Below the pieces are notes generated by a model. The model saw nothing but the letters and a program-made list of their open reading frames with translations, was not told where the DNA came from and made no database searches. A program made the position numbers and the translations under genes. A stretch of DNA of 64,000 nt. Source: Erwinia persicina. Its GTDB lineage: Bacteria; Pseudomonadota; Gammaproteobacteria; Enterobacterales; Enterobacteriaceae. Location: contig NZ_JACYMO010000005.1 in NCBI RefSeq assembly GCF_014838825.1, positions 124,001 through 188,000 on the forward strand, written 5' to 3'. Below, piece after piece: positions 36,128-44,609 of this stretch (its first letter is position 1; each line of letters opens with the position of its first letter).

Positions 36128-37147
36128 ATGAAACTGAAACTCACTGCCTCCGCTTTGTTACTGGCCAGCCATGCCATGAGCGCCTTCGCCGCACCTGAAG
36201 AAAGCACGCCTGCTCCGACGGCTGGCGTTGCGACCTTTTTGAAAGCATTAAACAGCGGCGGGGGTAAGCCTATTGAACAGCTTTCGCCGCAGGCAGCGCG
36301 TGCGGTGCTGACGGGTGCCCAGCAGGGGGCCGTTCTGCCACCCGCAGAGGTGTCAGAAAAAGTGATCACGGTGTCAGGAAAACCGCTGACGCTGACGGTG
36401 GTTAAACCGGCCCAGGCTGGCGGGATACTGCCGGTATTTATGTTCTTCCACGGCGGCGGCTGGGTACTGGGGGATTTTCCGACGCATGAGCGTCTGGTTC
36501 GCGACCTGGTGAATGAGTCGGGGGCGGCGGCGGTCTTTGTTAACTACGCCCCTTCACCTGAGTCCCACTATCCGGTGGCGATCACCCAGGCCTACGAGGC
36601 GACGAAGTGGGTAGCCCTGCACGGTGCTGAGATTGGCGTGGATGGTTCGCGGCTGGCGCTGGTCGGTAACAGCGTGGGGGGGAATATGGTCGCGGCCGTC
36701 GCCTTGCAGGCGAAACAGTTCCACACGCCGGCAATCCGCTACAGCGTCATGCTCTGGCCGGTGACCGATGCGCGTACAGACGATGCGTCTTATCATCAGT
36801 TTGCGGAAGGGTATTTCCTGACCAGAAATATGATGAAATGGTTCTGGAACAGCTACGCCCCCTCAGAAAAAGACCGCAACAATATCCTTGCCTCGCCGCT
36901 GCGTGCCAGCCGTGAGCAGCTTCAGGGCTTACCACCAACGCTGATCCAGACCGCAGAGCTGGACGTGCTGCGCGATGAGGGCGAGGCATTTGGTCGTAAG
37001 CTGGACGAGGCAGGCGTCCCGGTCACGGTCACGCGCTATAACGGTATGATCCACGATTACGGCCTGTTAAACGCCCTGAGCAATGAGCCGACGGTGAAAA
37101 CTGCCCTGCGCCAGGCCTCGTCAGAGCTGCGGTCGCACCTGAAGTGA
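36128..37147 (+). CDS. exported alpha/beta hydrolase (HSL-type esterase)
   Basis: A 339-residue hydrolase with a Sec signal (LTASALLLASHAMSAFA), so it acts in the periplasm or outside. The hormone-sensitive-lipase oxyanion motif is FFHGGGWVLGDF, the nucleophile elbow is GNSVGG (instead of the usual GDSAGG), the acid is in ELDVLRDEG and the histidine in YNGMIHDYGLLN. Substrate unknown, probably a small ester or acylated compound. It starts after AGGAACC. Two operator-like palindromes precede it and a strong terminator follows. Confidence 0.88.
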   Translation: MKLKLTASALLLASHAMSAFAAPEESTPAPTAGVATFLKALNSGGGKPIEQLSPQAARAVLTGAQQGAVLPPAEVSEKVITVSGKPLTLTVVKPAQAGGILPVFMFFHGGGWVLGDFPTHERLVRDLVNESGAAAVFVNYAPSPESHYPVAITQAYEATKWVALHGAEIGVDGSRLALVGNSVGGNMVAAVALQAKQFHTPAIRYSVMLWPVTDARTDDASYHQFAEGYFLTRNMMKWFWNSYAPSEKDRNNILASPLRASREQLQGLPPTLIQTAELDVLRDEGEAFGRKLDEAGVPVTVTRYNGMIHDYGLLNALSNEPTVKTALRQASSELRSHLK

Positions 37148-37155
37148 ATGATAAA

Positions 37156-37178
37156 GCCAGCCTGTGGGCTGGTTTTTT
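37156..37178 (+). terminator. esterase terminator
   Basis: CCAGCC, TGTG, GGCTGG followed directly by TTTTTT, 9 bases after the esterase stop. Confidence 0.9.
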
Positions 37179-37212
37179 AGCATCTTGAAGGGGCTGCTGT
37201 CTGCCGGACCGG

Positions 37213-37452
37213 TTACCGCATCGGCGATGGTGCCAGAGAAAAATGCGGATGAAGGCCCGCCAGCAGCAACAGGAATTCATATTCCGCCTGGCCGAGCTGG
37301 CCCGGGTTGCTGGCCGCTTCTTTGGTCTGCCAGACGCGCAGGCTGAGGCCAAACCGCTCGGCAGCGCGCTCCTGTGAGAGCCCGGCGGCGAGGCGAAGTT
37401 CACGTACGTTGGTTTTCACCGGTACAAAGTGCGGGAGAGGTGAGTTTGGCAT
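37213..37452 (-). CDS. small XRE-family helix-turn-helix protein
   Basis: A 79-residue protein with one Cro/CI-type helix-turn-helix (VRELRLAAGLSQERAAERFGLSLRVWQTKEAA). There is no partner toxin or second domain. It converges with the esterase gene. An operator-like palindrome of the kind found before the esterase lies 90 bp upstream, so both may answer to the same regulator, which could be this protein. That link is inference. Confidence 0.7.
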   Translation of the reverse strand: MPNSPLPHFVPVKTNVRELRLAAGLSQERAAERFGLSLRVWQTKEAASNPGQLGQAEYEFLLLLAGLHPHFSLAPSPMR

Positions 37453-37541
37453 AGGCGATTCCTGTATCTGTTTTTTTTAGTTGCTGCATAAGTTTTCCCT
37501 GGTGTTACGAGTGACTACTAAAAATAAAGCCTGCACTACTT

Positions 37542-37559
37542 TAAATAGCACGCTATTCA
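37542..37559. promoter_or_regulatory. operator-like site 3 before the xre gene
   Basis: TAAATAG CACG CTATTCA matches TAAATAG-N4-CTATTTA with one mismatch. The preceding bases (GCACTACTTTA) also repeat those around site 2, and a further half-site (CAATAGCGC) follows. Confidence 0.55.
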
Positions 37560-37674
37560 ATAGCGCATTATGTTTGTGTATATGATTGTGGCATTAACCG
37601 GGAAAAAGAGAAGGGGAAGTTGATTAAATATTTCTTTCGTCAGACGATAATATTTTTTTCAAAGTGGGAGGGTG

Positions 37675-37721
37675 AAAAGGGAATGCCGCAGCGCATAAGC
37701 CCTGGCGGGGCGGCATTCCCT
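37675..37721 (-). terminator. terminator after the betT remnant
   Basis: AGGGAATGCCGC and GCGGCATTCCCT form a perfect 12-bp stem with a 20-base loop; on the minus strand a short T-run follows. It is 60 bases after the betT-remnant stop. Confidence 0.75.
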
Positions 37722-37780
37722 GTTAATTACTTTTTCCATTTGCACTGATAGGGCCAGCCTCTGGCGGAAAAGCCGTTTCT

Positions 37781-38374
37781 TTATCCCTTAGCTTTCGCCT
37801 CATTCTGTTCGCGGTGTGGTAGCCCCTGAGGCCTGTCGGTAAAGGCGTGCAAATCGCGATACAGACTGGCCATGTAAAGCACGATCACGGCTGAGAAGGG
37901 CAGACCACAAATAACCACGGCGGTCTGCATTGCACTGAAGCTGCCCGCATACAGCAGGCCCGCGCAGACCAGCGTGGTGACTGATGCCCAGAATATGCGT
38001 AGCCAGGCTGGCGCATCATCGTCATTGGTCCCTCCCTTGCTGGAGAGATTGGCGATCATGAGCGTACCGGAGTCTACCGGGGTCAGAAACAGCACGAAGC
38101 TGATAATAATCGTGAAACCGGCCGTGATTTTAGTGAACGGCAGGTATTCAAACAGTTTGAATACGGCCATGGGCGGATCGCTCAGTGCAACCTGGCCCAG
38201 GATATGATCGGCATGCTCAAGTACGAGGCTGATGGCGGTATTGCCAAAAATAGAGAGCCAGGCGAGGGTGAAGCCCAGCGGGATCAGCATCACACCGAAA
38301 ATCAGCTCACGAATCGTTCTTCCCTTCGATATGCGGGCAATAAATAAGCCGACGAAGGGGGCCCAGGCCACCCA
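37781..38374 (-). pseudogene. betT: betT-like BCCT transporter, 5'-truncated remnant
   Basis: Only the C-terminal about 198 residues of a BCCT (choline/betaine/carnitine) transporter remain. The recognisable core is [23 protein letters not shown], which in intact proteins lies in the conserved eighth-helix region, followed by the last membrane helices (FTIIISFVLFLTPVDSGTLMIANL). Upstream of the Trp codon at 38372-38374 the frame meets TAG and the sequence becomes a piece of betA on the other strand. The 5' half is therefore deleted. Assignment to betT rather than another BCCT gene rests on the adjoining betA piece. Confidence 0.85.
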
Positions 38375-38378
38375 CTAT

Positions 38379-39548
38379 GCCCAGTATCCGCGCACAGACG
38401 ATTTAAATGGTTATCAGCAGGAGGGGTTTGGTCCGATGGACCGCACCGTTACGCCCCGGGGCCGCCGCGCCAGTACCGCCCGGGGCTATCTGGATCAGGC
38501 GCGCAGGCGTCCTAATCTGACGATTGAGATCCACGCCGTTACCGACCGGATCCTCTTTAAGGATAAGCGGGCCACCGGCGTGAGCTGGCTGCAAAAAGAG
38601 ACGCAGCATACGGCCCATGCCCGGCGTGAAGTCTTACTCTGCGCGGGGGCGATTGCTTCCCCACAAATCCTGCAGCGCTCAGGAGTAGGGCCTGCCGGCT
38701 TGCTAAAAAGTCTGAATATTCCGCTGATTCACGATCTGCCCGGCGTTGGGGCGAATTTGCAGGATCATCTTGAAATGTATCTGCAGTACGAGTGCAAGCA
38801 GCCGGTGTCGCTGTCCCCTGCACTGAAGTTACATAATCAGCCGTTGATTGGTGCTGAATGGCTGGCAATGGGAACCGGTATTGGGGCCAGTAATCACTTT
38901 GAGGCAGGCGGGTTTATTCGTAGCCATGAGGAGTTTGACTGGCCGAATATTCAATATCATTTCCTGCCAGTGGCAATTAACTATAACGGTTCTAACCCGA
39001 TTAAGACCCACAGTTTCCAGGCGCACGTCGGCTCGATGCGTTCACCCAGCCGTGGACGCGTGCAGATCGTCTCGAAAAACCCGCATGACCATCCCAGCAT
39101 CCTGTTTAACTATATGTCACAGGAGCAGGACTGGCGTGAGTTTCGGGCGGCCATTCGCATCACCCGGGAGATCATGCAGCAGCGCGCGCTCGATCCCTAC
39201 CGTGGCAAGGAAATCTCGCCGGGGGCAGGCTACCAAAGTGATGATGATCTGGATCGCTTTGTACGCGAACATGCGGAAACGGCCTACCATCCGTCATGCT
39301 CAAATGCGATGGGCTATCATGACATGGCCGTGGTCGGTAACGAGGGTAAAGTCCACGGCATGGAAAACCTGCGCATTGTCGATGCGTCCATTATGCCGCG
39401 GATCACCACCGGCAATCTTAACGCCCCGACGATTATGATCGCCGAGAAAATCGCCGATATGATCCGTGGACGTCCACCGCTAGCGCGAAGTGACGTGCCG
39501 TACTATGTCGCCAACGGTGCCCCGGTACGCCATCGCCGGGATAAATAA
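38379..39548 (+). pseudogene. betA: choline dehydrogenase betA, 5'-truncated remnant
   Basis: The C-terminal about 390 residues of choline dehydrogenase (GMC family): [63 protein letters not shown] and the last [28 protein letters not shown]. The N-terminal FAD-binding part (about 165 residues) is missing; reading leftward, homology stops near 38385 where betT sequence on the opposite strand begins. The family's HPSCSNAMG segment replaces the usual HPxGTCxMG, a further sign of decay. An open frame continues left but encodes only the antisense of betT. Confidence 0.9.
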
Positions 39549-39566
39549 CCGACGTGTTTACCCACA

Positions 39567-39593
39567 GGCTTCCGGTCGCCCGTACCGGAAGCC
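39567..39593. terminator. hairpin between the betA remnant and the GGDEF gene
   Basis: GGCTTCCGGT and ACCGGAAGCC pair perfectly around a 7-base loop, between convergent genes; no T-run. Confidence 0.6.
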
Positions 39594-39612
39594 CTCTGCA
39601 GGTCAGCGAACG

Positions 39613-40671
39613 TTACGGGTTCCAGAGGTGGATGCCGTCGCGGCCGGTGCGCTTCACGTTGTACAGTGCCTGATCGGCATGGCGCAGCCACTGATGAATG
39701 GAGTCGGCGCTGCCCGCCGGGGCAATGCCGATGCTGACCGAGCACTGAAAGTGCGGGGAGGCCGGTAAACGTATCTGCGCAATTTTTTCCTTCAGTGCGG
39801 CAGCCAGCATCACAATGGTGTTGCTGTCTGCATCACGGACAATCACCCCCAGCTCATCCCCACCGAAGCGGGCGGGAATATCCCGGATACCTACTTCCGT
39901 GCGCAGCAGCATGGAGATTTCAGCCAGCAGATAATCTCCGGCCTCATGGCCGAAGCGGTCGTTGACCTGCTTGAAGTTATCCACATCCAGCAGCATCAGC
40001 CAGGCATGACCCTCCCCGCGCTGGGTGCGCAGATATTCGCTTTCCAGACGGCGGTCGAACAGGCGACGGTTGGGGATTTTCAGGCTGGGGTCCATCAGCG
40101 AAATGCGTTCCAGTTCGCGATTCTTTCGGCGCAGGGTCAGGGTCAGCTGGTAGGAGACGGCGCTCAGCACCAGCATATAGCAGGTGGCAAGCGGCAGCGT
40201 CAGCCAGACCGTGCGCGTGCTGAACGTGGTCACCAGCGGCATTCCGGCCACGCTCCACGCGGGAATAAACGCCAGCAGGAAAGCGGCAATCGCCGGTTTG
40301 AGCTGCGGCCAGCCACCGGCCGCATAGCGGTCTGAGGCCAGCACCGCCATAATGATAAAGGAGGGCACCGGGCTGATGCCCATCAGGGCGACCCAGATAC
40401 CGCCGAAGGCGGCATCGATCGTCAGATTACGCCGTTCCGTTGCCGTCGGATCCCATGATGAGTGAGCCAGTATCCACGCAATCACCGGCCAGACGAAAGC
40501 ATTAATGCCCAGCAGAATGGCCAGCCACAGCCCCCGGTCCAGTTCGGACAGTACAGAAAGAAACGGGAAAAAACATAAAAAGGTGCCCAGTTGCCGCATG
40601 GCGAACATGCGACGAATAAAGCGTACAGAGCGCTGTTTTAACTGTGTGTCGTCAGGAGAGTAATAGTGCAT
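39613..40671 (-). CDS. membrane GGDEF diguanylate cyclase
   Basis: A 352-residue protein with about five N-terminal membrane helices (residues 25-180) and a C-terminal GGDEF domain that makes cyclic di-GMP. The signature is GGDEL at 270-274, a variant usually active; the preceding positions read GIRD instead of RxxD, so product inhibition through the I-site is probably absent. Substrate-binding LLDVDNFKQVNDRFGHEAGDYLL is intact. It could set c-di-GMP levels that affect adhesion; the nearby EAL gene does the reverse. Confidence 0.9.
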   Translation of the reverse strand: MHYYSPDDTQLKQRSVRFIRRMFAMRQLGTFLCFFPFLSVLSELDRGLWLAILLGINAFVWPVIAWILAHSSWDPTATERRNLTIDAAFGGIWVALMGISPVPSFIIMAVLASDRYAAGGWPQLKPAIAAFLLAFIPAWSVAGMPLVTTFSTRTVWLTLPLATCYMLVLSAVSYQLTLTLRRKNRELERISLMDPSLKIPNRRLFDRRLESEYLRTQRGEGHAWLMLLDVDNFKQVNDRFGHEAGDYLLAEISMLLRTEVGIRDIPARFGGDELGVIVRDADSNTIVMLAAALKEKIAQIRLPASPHFQCSVSIGIAPAGSADSIHQWLRHADQALYNVKRTGRDGIHLWNP

Positions 40672-40805
40672 GAATACGCGACATTGAGCCGATCAATGCT
40701 GCAGTGTATCGGAAAAAAAGTAGCCTGTTCGTTATTTTATCGGGTGGGAAGAACAATGCCGGCCAGTCTGCGCAACCGGCATAGTTCCTGGTAAAAATTA
40801 TCTCA

Positions 40806-42965
40806 TTAAAACGAGTAGTTAGCCGATACCGTGACGTTTCGCGGTGCGCCATACACCACATAAGTCCCGAGGTAATCGTAATACTCTTTATCGAACAGGT
40901 TGTTAATATTCGCCTGAACGGAAACCTGCTTCGTGACCTGGTAGCGGCTGAACAGATTCACCAGGGTCACCGGCGACTGGTCAATATAATCCGCCGGGGC
41001 ACTGGCAACGTTGGCCCAGGTTTTGTTCTGCCAGTTTACGCCGCCGCCAACGGTCAGATCCTGCAGCATCGGCAGACGGTAGCTGGTGAACAGCTTCGCG
41101 GTAGTCCGCGGGATTTCCGGCATCACGGCAGTGCCGTTACGCTGTTCGGCAATGTAGCGTGATGCACCGAAGGTCATCTGCCAGTTGTCGGTCAGCGCGC
41201 CGTTCACTTCAAATTCTACGCCCCGGCTTACCGCATCAACCGAATCGTACGCATATTCTGTGGTGTTCGGAATATAGACGTAGCTGTTTACCCCCAGGCC
41301 GTTTTGCTCGGTACGGAATAACGACAGCGATGCAGTCAGGCGACTGTTCATCCAGTCGCCTTTCATACCCGTTTCGTAGCTTTTTCCCGTCACGGGGGCG
41401 AGATATTTCGCGCTGCTGCTGCGTGTGGTTTGTGGCTGGAAGATACGGGTGTAACTCGCGTACAGCGAGTAGGTGTCATTAAGATCGAAAGTCAGACCCG
41501 CATAAGGGGCGACTTTATCACTGGTGTTTGAGCCTGATGTACCGTTGGCGCTCCAGTCGGTATAGCGGGCACCCACTAACAACGACAGTGGGTCAGCCAG
41601 TGAGAAGCGTGCGGCGGTGTAAACCGATTTCTGGCGGATAGTATCAGCCAGTGAATTTGTCCACGGTGACCAGGTCCCTTCGGTGACGCTGCCGTTCCAG
41701 TCGTGATAGTTACCGGTATCTACCCCTGACAGGTCTGAGAAGCTGTTATAGAAGGTATTTTCCTGTTTGCTGTAGCTGCCGCCGACCATCAACTCGTGAG
41801 AGCGTCCCAGCAACTCGAAAGGGCCGTTGGCATACAGATCGACGCTGTCCGTAGTACGGCGGCCTTTGTTCCAGCCGCTGTACAACGTATTACCGGTGCC
41901 GGTGACTTTATCCGGGTAACCATCAGAGTACATCAGACGTGTATCGAAAGTCGTTCTGGTGTGGCTGCCGCTGACCTGTGCCTGCCAGCCGCTGTCGAAT
42001 TTTTGCATCAGCGTGGCAAAGATCTTGTTGGATTCTTTGTCACTATAGGCCCAGTCCGCACCGGAGTTGAAACTACGGTCAAAGTGGGTACGTTCGCCGT
42101 TACTATAGAACGTCGGGATGCCGCCCCAGCTTGGGTCTTCGGAGCTGCTGTCCTGGTAATCCCAGCCCAGTGACAGCGTGGTGGAATCGGTTAAATCGGC
42201 ATCCAGCACCGTAGAAAGAAATTTCTTTCGGGCATGGTAGCGATCAAGCCAGCTGTCATTTTCCTGATAACCCCCGATGGCGCGGCCGCGTAGGGTGCCA
42301 GATTCATTTAACGGCACGGTGACGTCCCCGACGTAGCGCTGTTTATCCCAGCTGCCGGTTTCTGCAGACAGCTTACCGGTGACCACTTTGCTGTCGGCAT
42401 GTTTTCGCACCATATTGACGGAGGCTGACGGGTTACCGGAACCCAGGGCCAGGCTGTTCGCACCGCGAATCACTTCGATACGATCGTAAATGGCGGTATC
42501 CGAACGGGTATCGCCCAAGTCCCAGACATCGGTCACCACGGTGGGCACGCCGTCGAAAAGGTAGTTATTAATCAGGAAGCCGCGGGAATAATAGTTTGAT
42601 CGGTCGGAATCGATATTAGAGGCCGACACGCCCACCGTGTTGTTCAGAACATCGCCCACGCTCTGCAGTCCCTGGTCTTGCATCCGTTGTTGACTGACAA
42701 TAGAAACAGACTGCGGAATATCACGCACGGTCAGCGGCATTTTGGTACCTGCGCTGGTGACTGGAACGCTGTAATCCGTGGCGGCCTGGGCTGCTGCCGT
42801 ATCCGTATTCGCCTCCACGGTCAGCGTATCGGTTTTGGCGCTGTCGGCGGCAACGGCGGGCTGCAATACAGACATTACCAACAGTGCGGCAAGCGACGGG
42901 GTGAGAATACGTGAGGCAGATAATGGCGCTGAGTGAGGCTGCTTACGGGATTTAGAGCGAGACAT
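40806..42965 (-). CDS. fhuE: TonB-dependent siderophore receptor, FhuE-like
   Basis: Outer-membrane receptor for hydroxamate siderophores (coprogen, rhodotorulic acid in E. coli). 719 residues from the ATG at 42965, with a long signal peptide ending QPAVAA. The TonB box (DTLTVEA) is followed by the plug domain (GTKMPLTVRDIPQSVSIVSQQRMQDQGLQSVGDVL) and the barrel, ending in the typical aromatic (VTVSANYSF). Many blocks are the same as in FhuE (YYSRGF, DRIEVIRGANSL, GNPSASVNMVRKHA, NDSWLDRY). A Fur-like site lies upstream. Confidence 0.88.
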   Translation of the reverse strand: MSRSKSRKQPHSAPLSASRILTPSLAALLVMSVLQPAVAADSAKTDTLTVEANTDTAAAQAATDYSVPVTSAGTKMPLTVRDIPQSVSIVSQQRMQDQGLQSVGDVLNNTVGVSASNIDSDRSNYYSRGFLINNYLFDGVPTVVTDVWDLGDTRSDTAIYDRIEVIRGANSLALGSGNPSASVNMVRKHADSKVVTGKLSAETGSWDKQRYVGDVTVPLNESGTLRGRAIGGYQENDSWLDRYHARKKFLSTVLDADLTDSTTLSLGWDYQDSSSEDPSWGGIPTFYSNGERTHFDRSFNSGADWAYSDKESNKIFATLMQKFDSGWQAQVSGSHTRTTFDTRLMYSDGYPDKVTGTGNTLYSGWNKGRRTTDSVDLYANGPFELLGRSHELMVGGSYSKQENTFYNSFSDLSGVDTGNYHDWNGSVTEGTWSPWTNSLADTIRQKSVYTAARFSLADPLSLLVGARYTDWSANGTSGSNTSDKVAPYAGLTFDLNDTYSLYASYTRIFQPQTTRSSSAKYLAPVTGKSYETGMKGDWMNSRLTASLSLFRTEQNGLGVNSYVYIPNTTEYAYDSVDAVSRGVEFEVNGALTDNWQMTFGASRYIAEQRNGTAVMPEIPRTTAKLFTSYRLPMLQDLTVGGGVNWQNKTWANVASAPADYIDQSPVTLVNLFSRYQVTKQVSVQANINNLFDKEYYDYLGTYVVYGAPRNVTVSANYSF

Positions 42966-43138
42966 TGGCACGATCATTCCTGGAATAAGTTGCTGATGTT
43001 GAGTCAATACCTGCACCGGGCACGAAAATATCTACCGATTATCCTTAGGCGGTATGAGTACTCTGACTGATCCATGAAGTAGCGGCGAGGTTCACTGATA
43101 CGGCAATCAGGCAGATTAGCGCCTGTAATGATAAAGCA

Positions 43139-43157
43139 AATGAGAACTATAATTATT
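43139..43157. promoter_or_regulatory. possible Fur box upstream of fhuE
   Basis: AATGAGAACTATAATTATT agrees with the 19-base Fur consensus at about 12 positions. It lies 174 bp before the fhuE start, which is a little far; iron control of fhuE is known in E. coli. Confidence 0.4.
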
Positions 43158-43249
43158 TGATTATGAGATGTAAATATTTATTCATCGTGAAGGGAACTAA
43201 ATTGGGGGCGAGAAACCTGTGCGGAAACGTACCATGTTCTCTCTTTATT

Positions 43250-43281
43250 CAGGGGACAATCCTTTATCCGATTGTCCCCTG
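43250..43281 (-). terminator. hairpin after the gluconate dehydrogenase operon
   Basis: CAGGGGACAATC and GATTGTCCCCTG are perfectly complementary around an 8-base loop, 13 bases after the cytochrome stop; no clear T-run. Confidence 0.7.
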
Positions 43282-43294
43282 TTGAGACTGCTGT

Positions 43295-44608
43295 TTACGG
43301 ATTGGCCGTGAACTGTTCTGGCTGTTTCAGCAGCGCACGTTTCTCTGCCACGTCCTGCTCCGTTACGGCGGGAGCCGCATTGCCCCAGCTGTTGCGAATA
43401 TAGGTCATGGTGGCGGCCACCTGCTTGTCTGACAGTTTCCAGGCAAACGGCGGCATCGCCCCACTGGTCGGGTTACCGTGTGTCACCGCGCCGCGTCCTC
43501 CCTGCAATACGGTGGTGATCAGCGAAGAGGCATCCGGTGCCATCAGTGCCGGATTATCCGCCAGGCTGGCCGCCAGATGAGGAATGCCTTTGCCGTCACT
43601 GTTGTGGCAGGCGGTACAGTTGGCAGAATAGACATTCGCCCCCATGCGCATCTGATCACTGTCAGCGGAGAGCGGCGCGGGTTTCTGGCGATCAGAGCCC
43701 GGCTGTGACTTGATGTAAACCGCGATGGCTTTCAGGTCGTCGTCGCTGAGATGCTGGGTGGAGTTGGTGACCGCTTCGGCCATTGGCCCGGATGCCACCG
43801 CCACATGGTTGCTACCCAGTTTCAGATACTGCACCACCTGCTCGTCGCTCCAGCCGCCAATACCGGTGTAACGGTTACTGGTGATCTCTGGTGCGTACCA
43901 TTCGCCAAGATTGCTGCCCTGCAAATACTCGCCGGTATCACCGCCAATAATATTTTTTGGTGTATGGCATGCGGCACAGTGTTCCAGCCCCTGCACCAGA
44001 TAGGCCCCACGATTCCATTGTGCTGACTGAGTACTGTCGGGCGCAAACGGTGCGTTTTTAAAGAACAACAGATTCCATCCCATCATTGCCAGACGGATGT
44101 TATACGGGAACGGCAGGCTGGTTTCCGTCACCTTTTTATTCACCGGTTTTACCGAACGCATGTACATCCACAGGTCGTGCATATCCTCGTCACTGACATT
44201 AACATAGGCGTTGTACGGCATGGCTGGATAGAGATTTTGCCCCTCTTTCCCCTTGCCGTGGCGCACGGCACGATAGAAATCACGTTCGGTCCAGTTACCA
44301 ATGCCGGTATCAGCGTCCGGAGTAATATTACTGGCAAAAATGCCGCCAAACGGCGTACTGATCGCGTAGCCTCCGGCGTAGGCCTGTTTGCTTTCCGGTG
44401 CGGTATGGCACGCCACACAGTCACCCGCCAGCGCCACGTAATGACCCCGCTCAACGGCTGCTGCATCATCGGCGGTGAGCGGGTGTTTCATCAGAATCTG
44501 GTCATCTGCCACATTGTCGGCGCGCGTATTGCCGTTTTGATATAGCAGAACACCCGCCAATGCTGCTGCAATGGCGAGAGTACCCACGGCTAATTTGATT
44601 TTATTCAT
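43295..44608 (-). CDS. gluconate 2-dehydrogenase cytochrome c subunit
   Basis: A 437-residue membrane-anchored tri-haem cytochrome c. Three haem motifs are present: CVACH, CAACH and CTACH. The N-terminal hydrophobic stretch (LAVGTLAIAAALAGVLLY) serves as export signal and probable anchor. It accepts electrons from the flavoprotein subunit and passes them to ubiquinone. It is the third gene of the complex and starts one base after the large-subunit stop. Confidence 0.92.
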   Translation of the reverse strand: MNKIKLAVGTLAIAAALAGVLLYQNGNTRADNVADDQILMKHPLTADDAAAVERGHYVALAGDCVACHTAPESKQAYAGGYAISTPFGGIFASNITPDADTGIGNWTERDFYRAVRHGKGKEGQNLYPAMPYNAYVNVSDEDMHDLWMYMRSVKPVNKKVTETSLPFPYNIRLAMMGWNLLFFKNAPFAPDSTQSAQWNRGAYLVQGLEHCAACHTPKNIIGGDTGEYLQGSNLGEWYAPEITSNRYTGIGGWSDEQVVQYLKLGSNHVAVASGPMAEAVTNSTQHLSDDDLKAIAVYIKSQPGSDRQKPAPLSADSDQMRMGANVYSANCTACHNSDGKGIPHLAASLADNPALMAPDASSLITTVLQGGRGAVTHGNPTSGAMPPFAWKLSDKQVAATMTYIRNSWGNAAPAVTEQDVAEKRALLKQPEQFTANP

Positions 44609-44609
44609 A

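Larger units (their letters stand above)
37453..37780. other. intergenic region between xre and the betT remnant
   Basis: 328 bp. It holds an operator-like palindrome (37542-37559), an AT-rich stretch around 37620-37660 and the terminator of the betT remnant. No gene seen. Confidence 0.55.
42966..43294. other. fhuE upstream region
   Basis: 329 bp between the cytochrome gene and fhuE, both on the minus strand. It holds the terminator of the dehydrogenase operon and a Fur-like site; no gene. Confidence 0.55.

Noticed and set aside
38232..38378. Left extension of the betA open frame as a true N-terminus
   Set aside because: These codons are the antisense of betT and have no choline dehydrogenase similarity; the gene is truncated.
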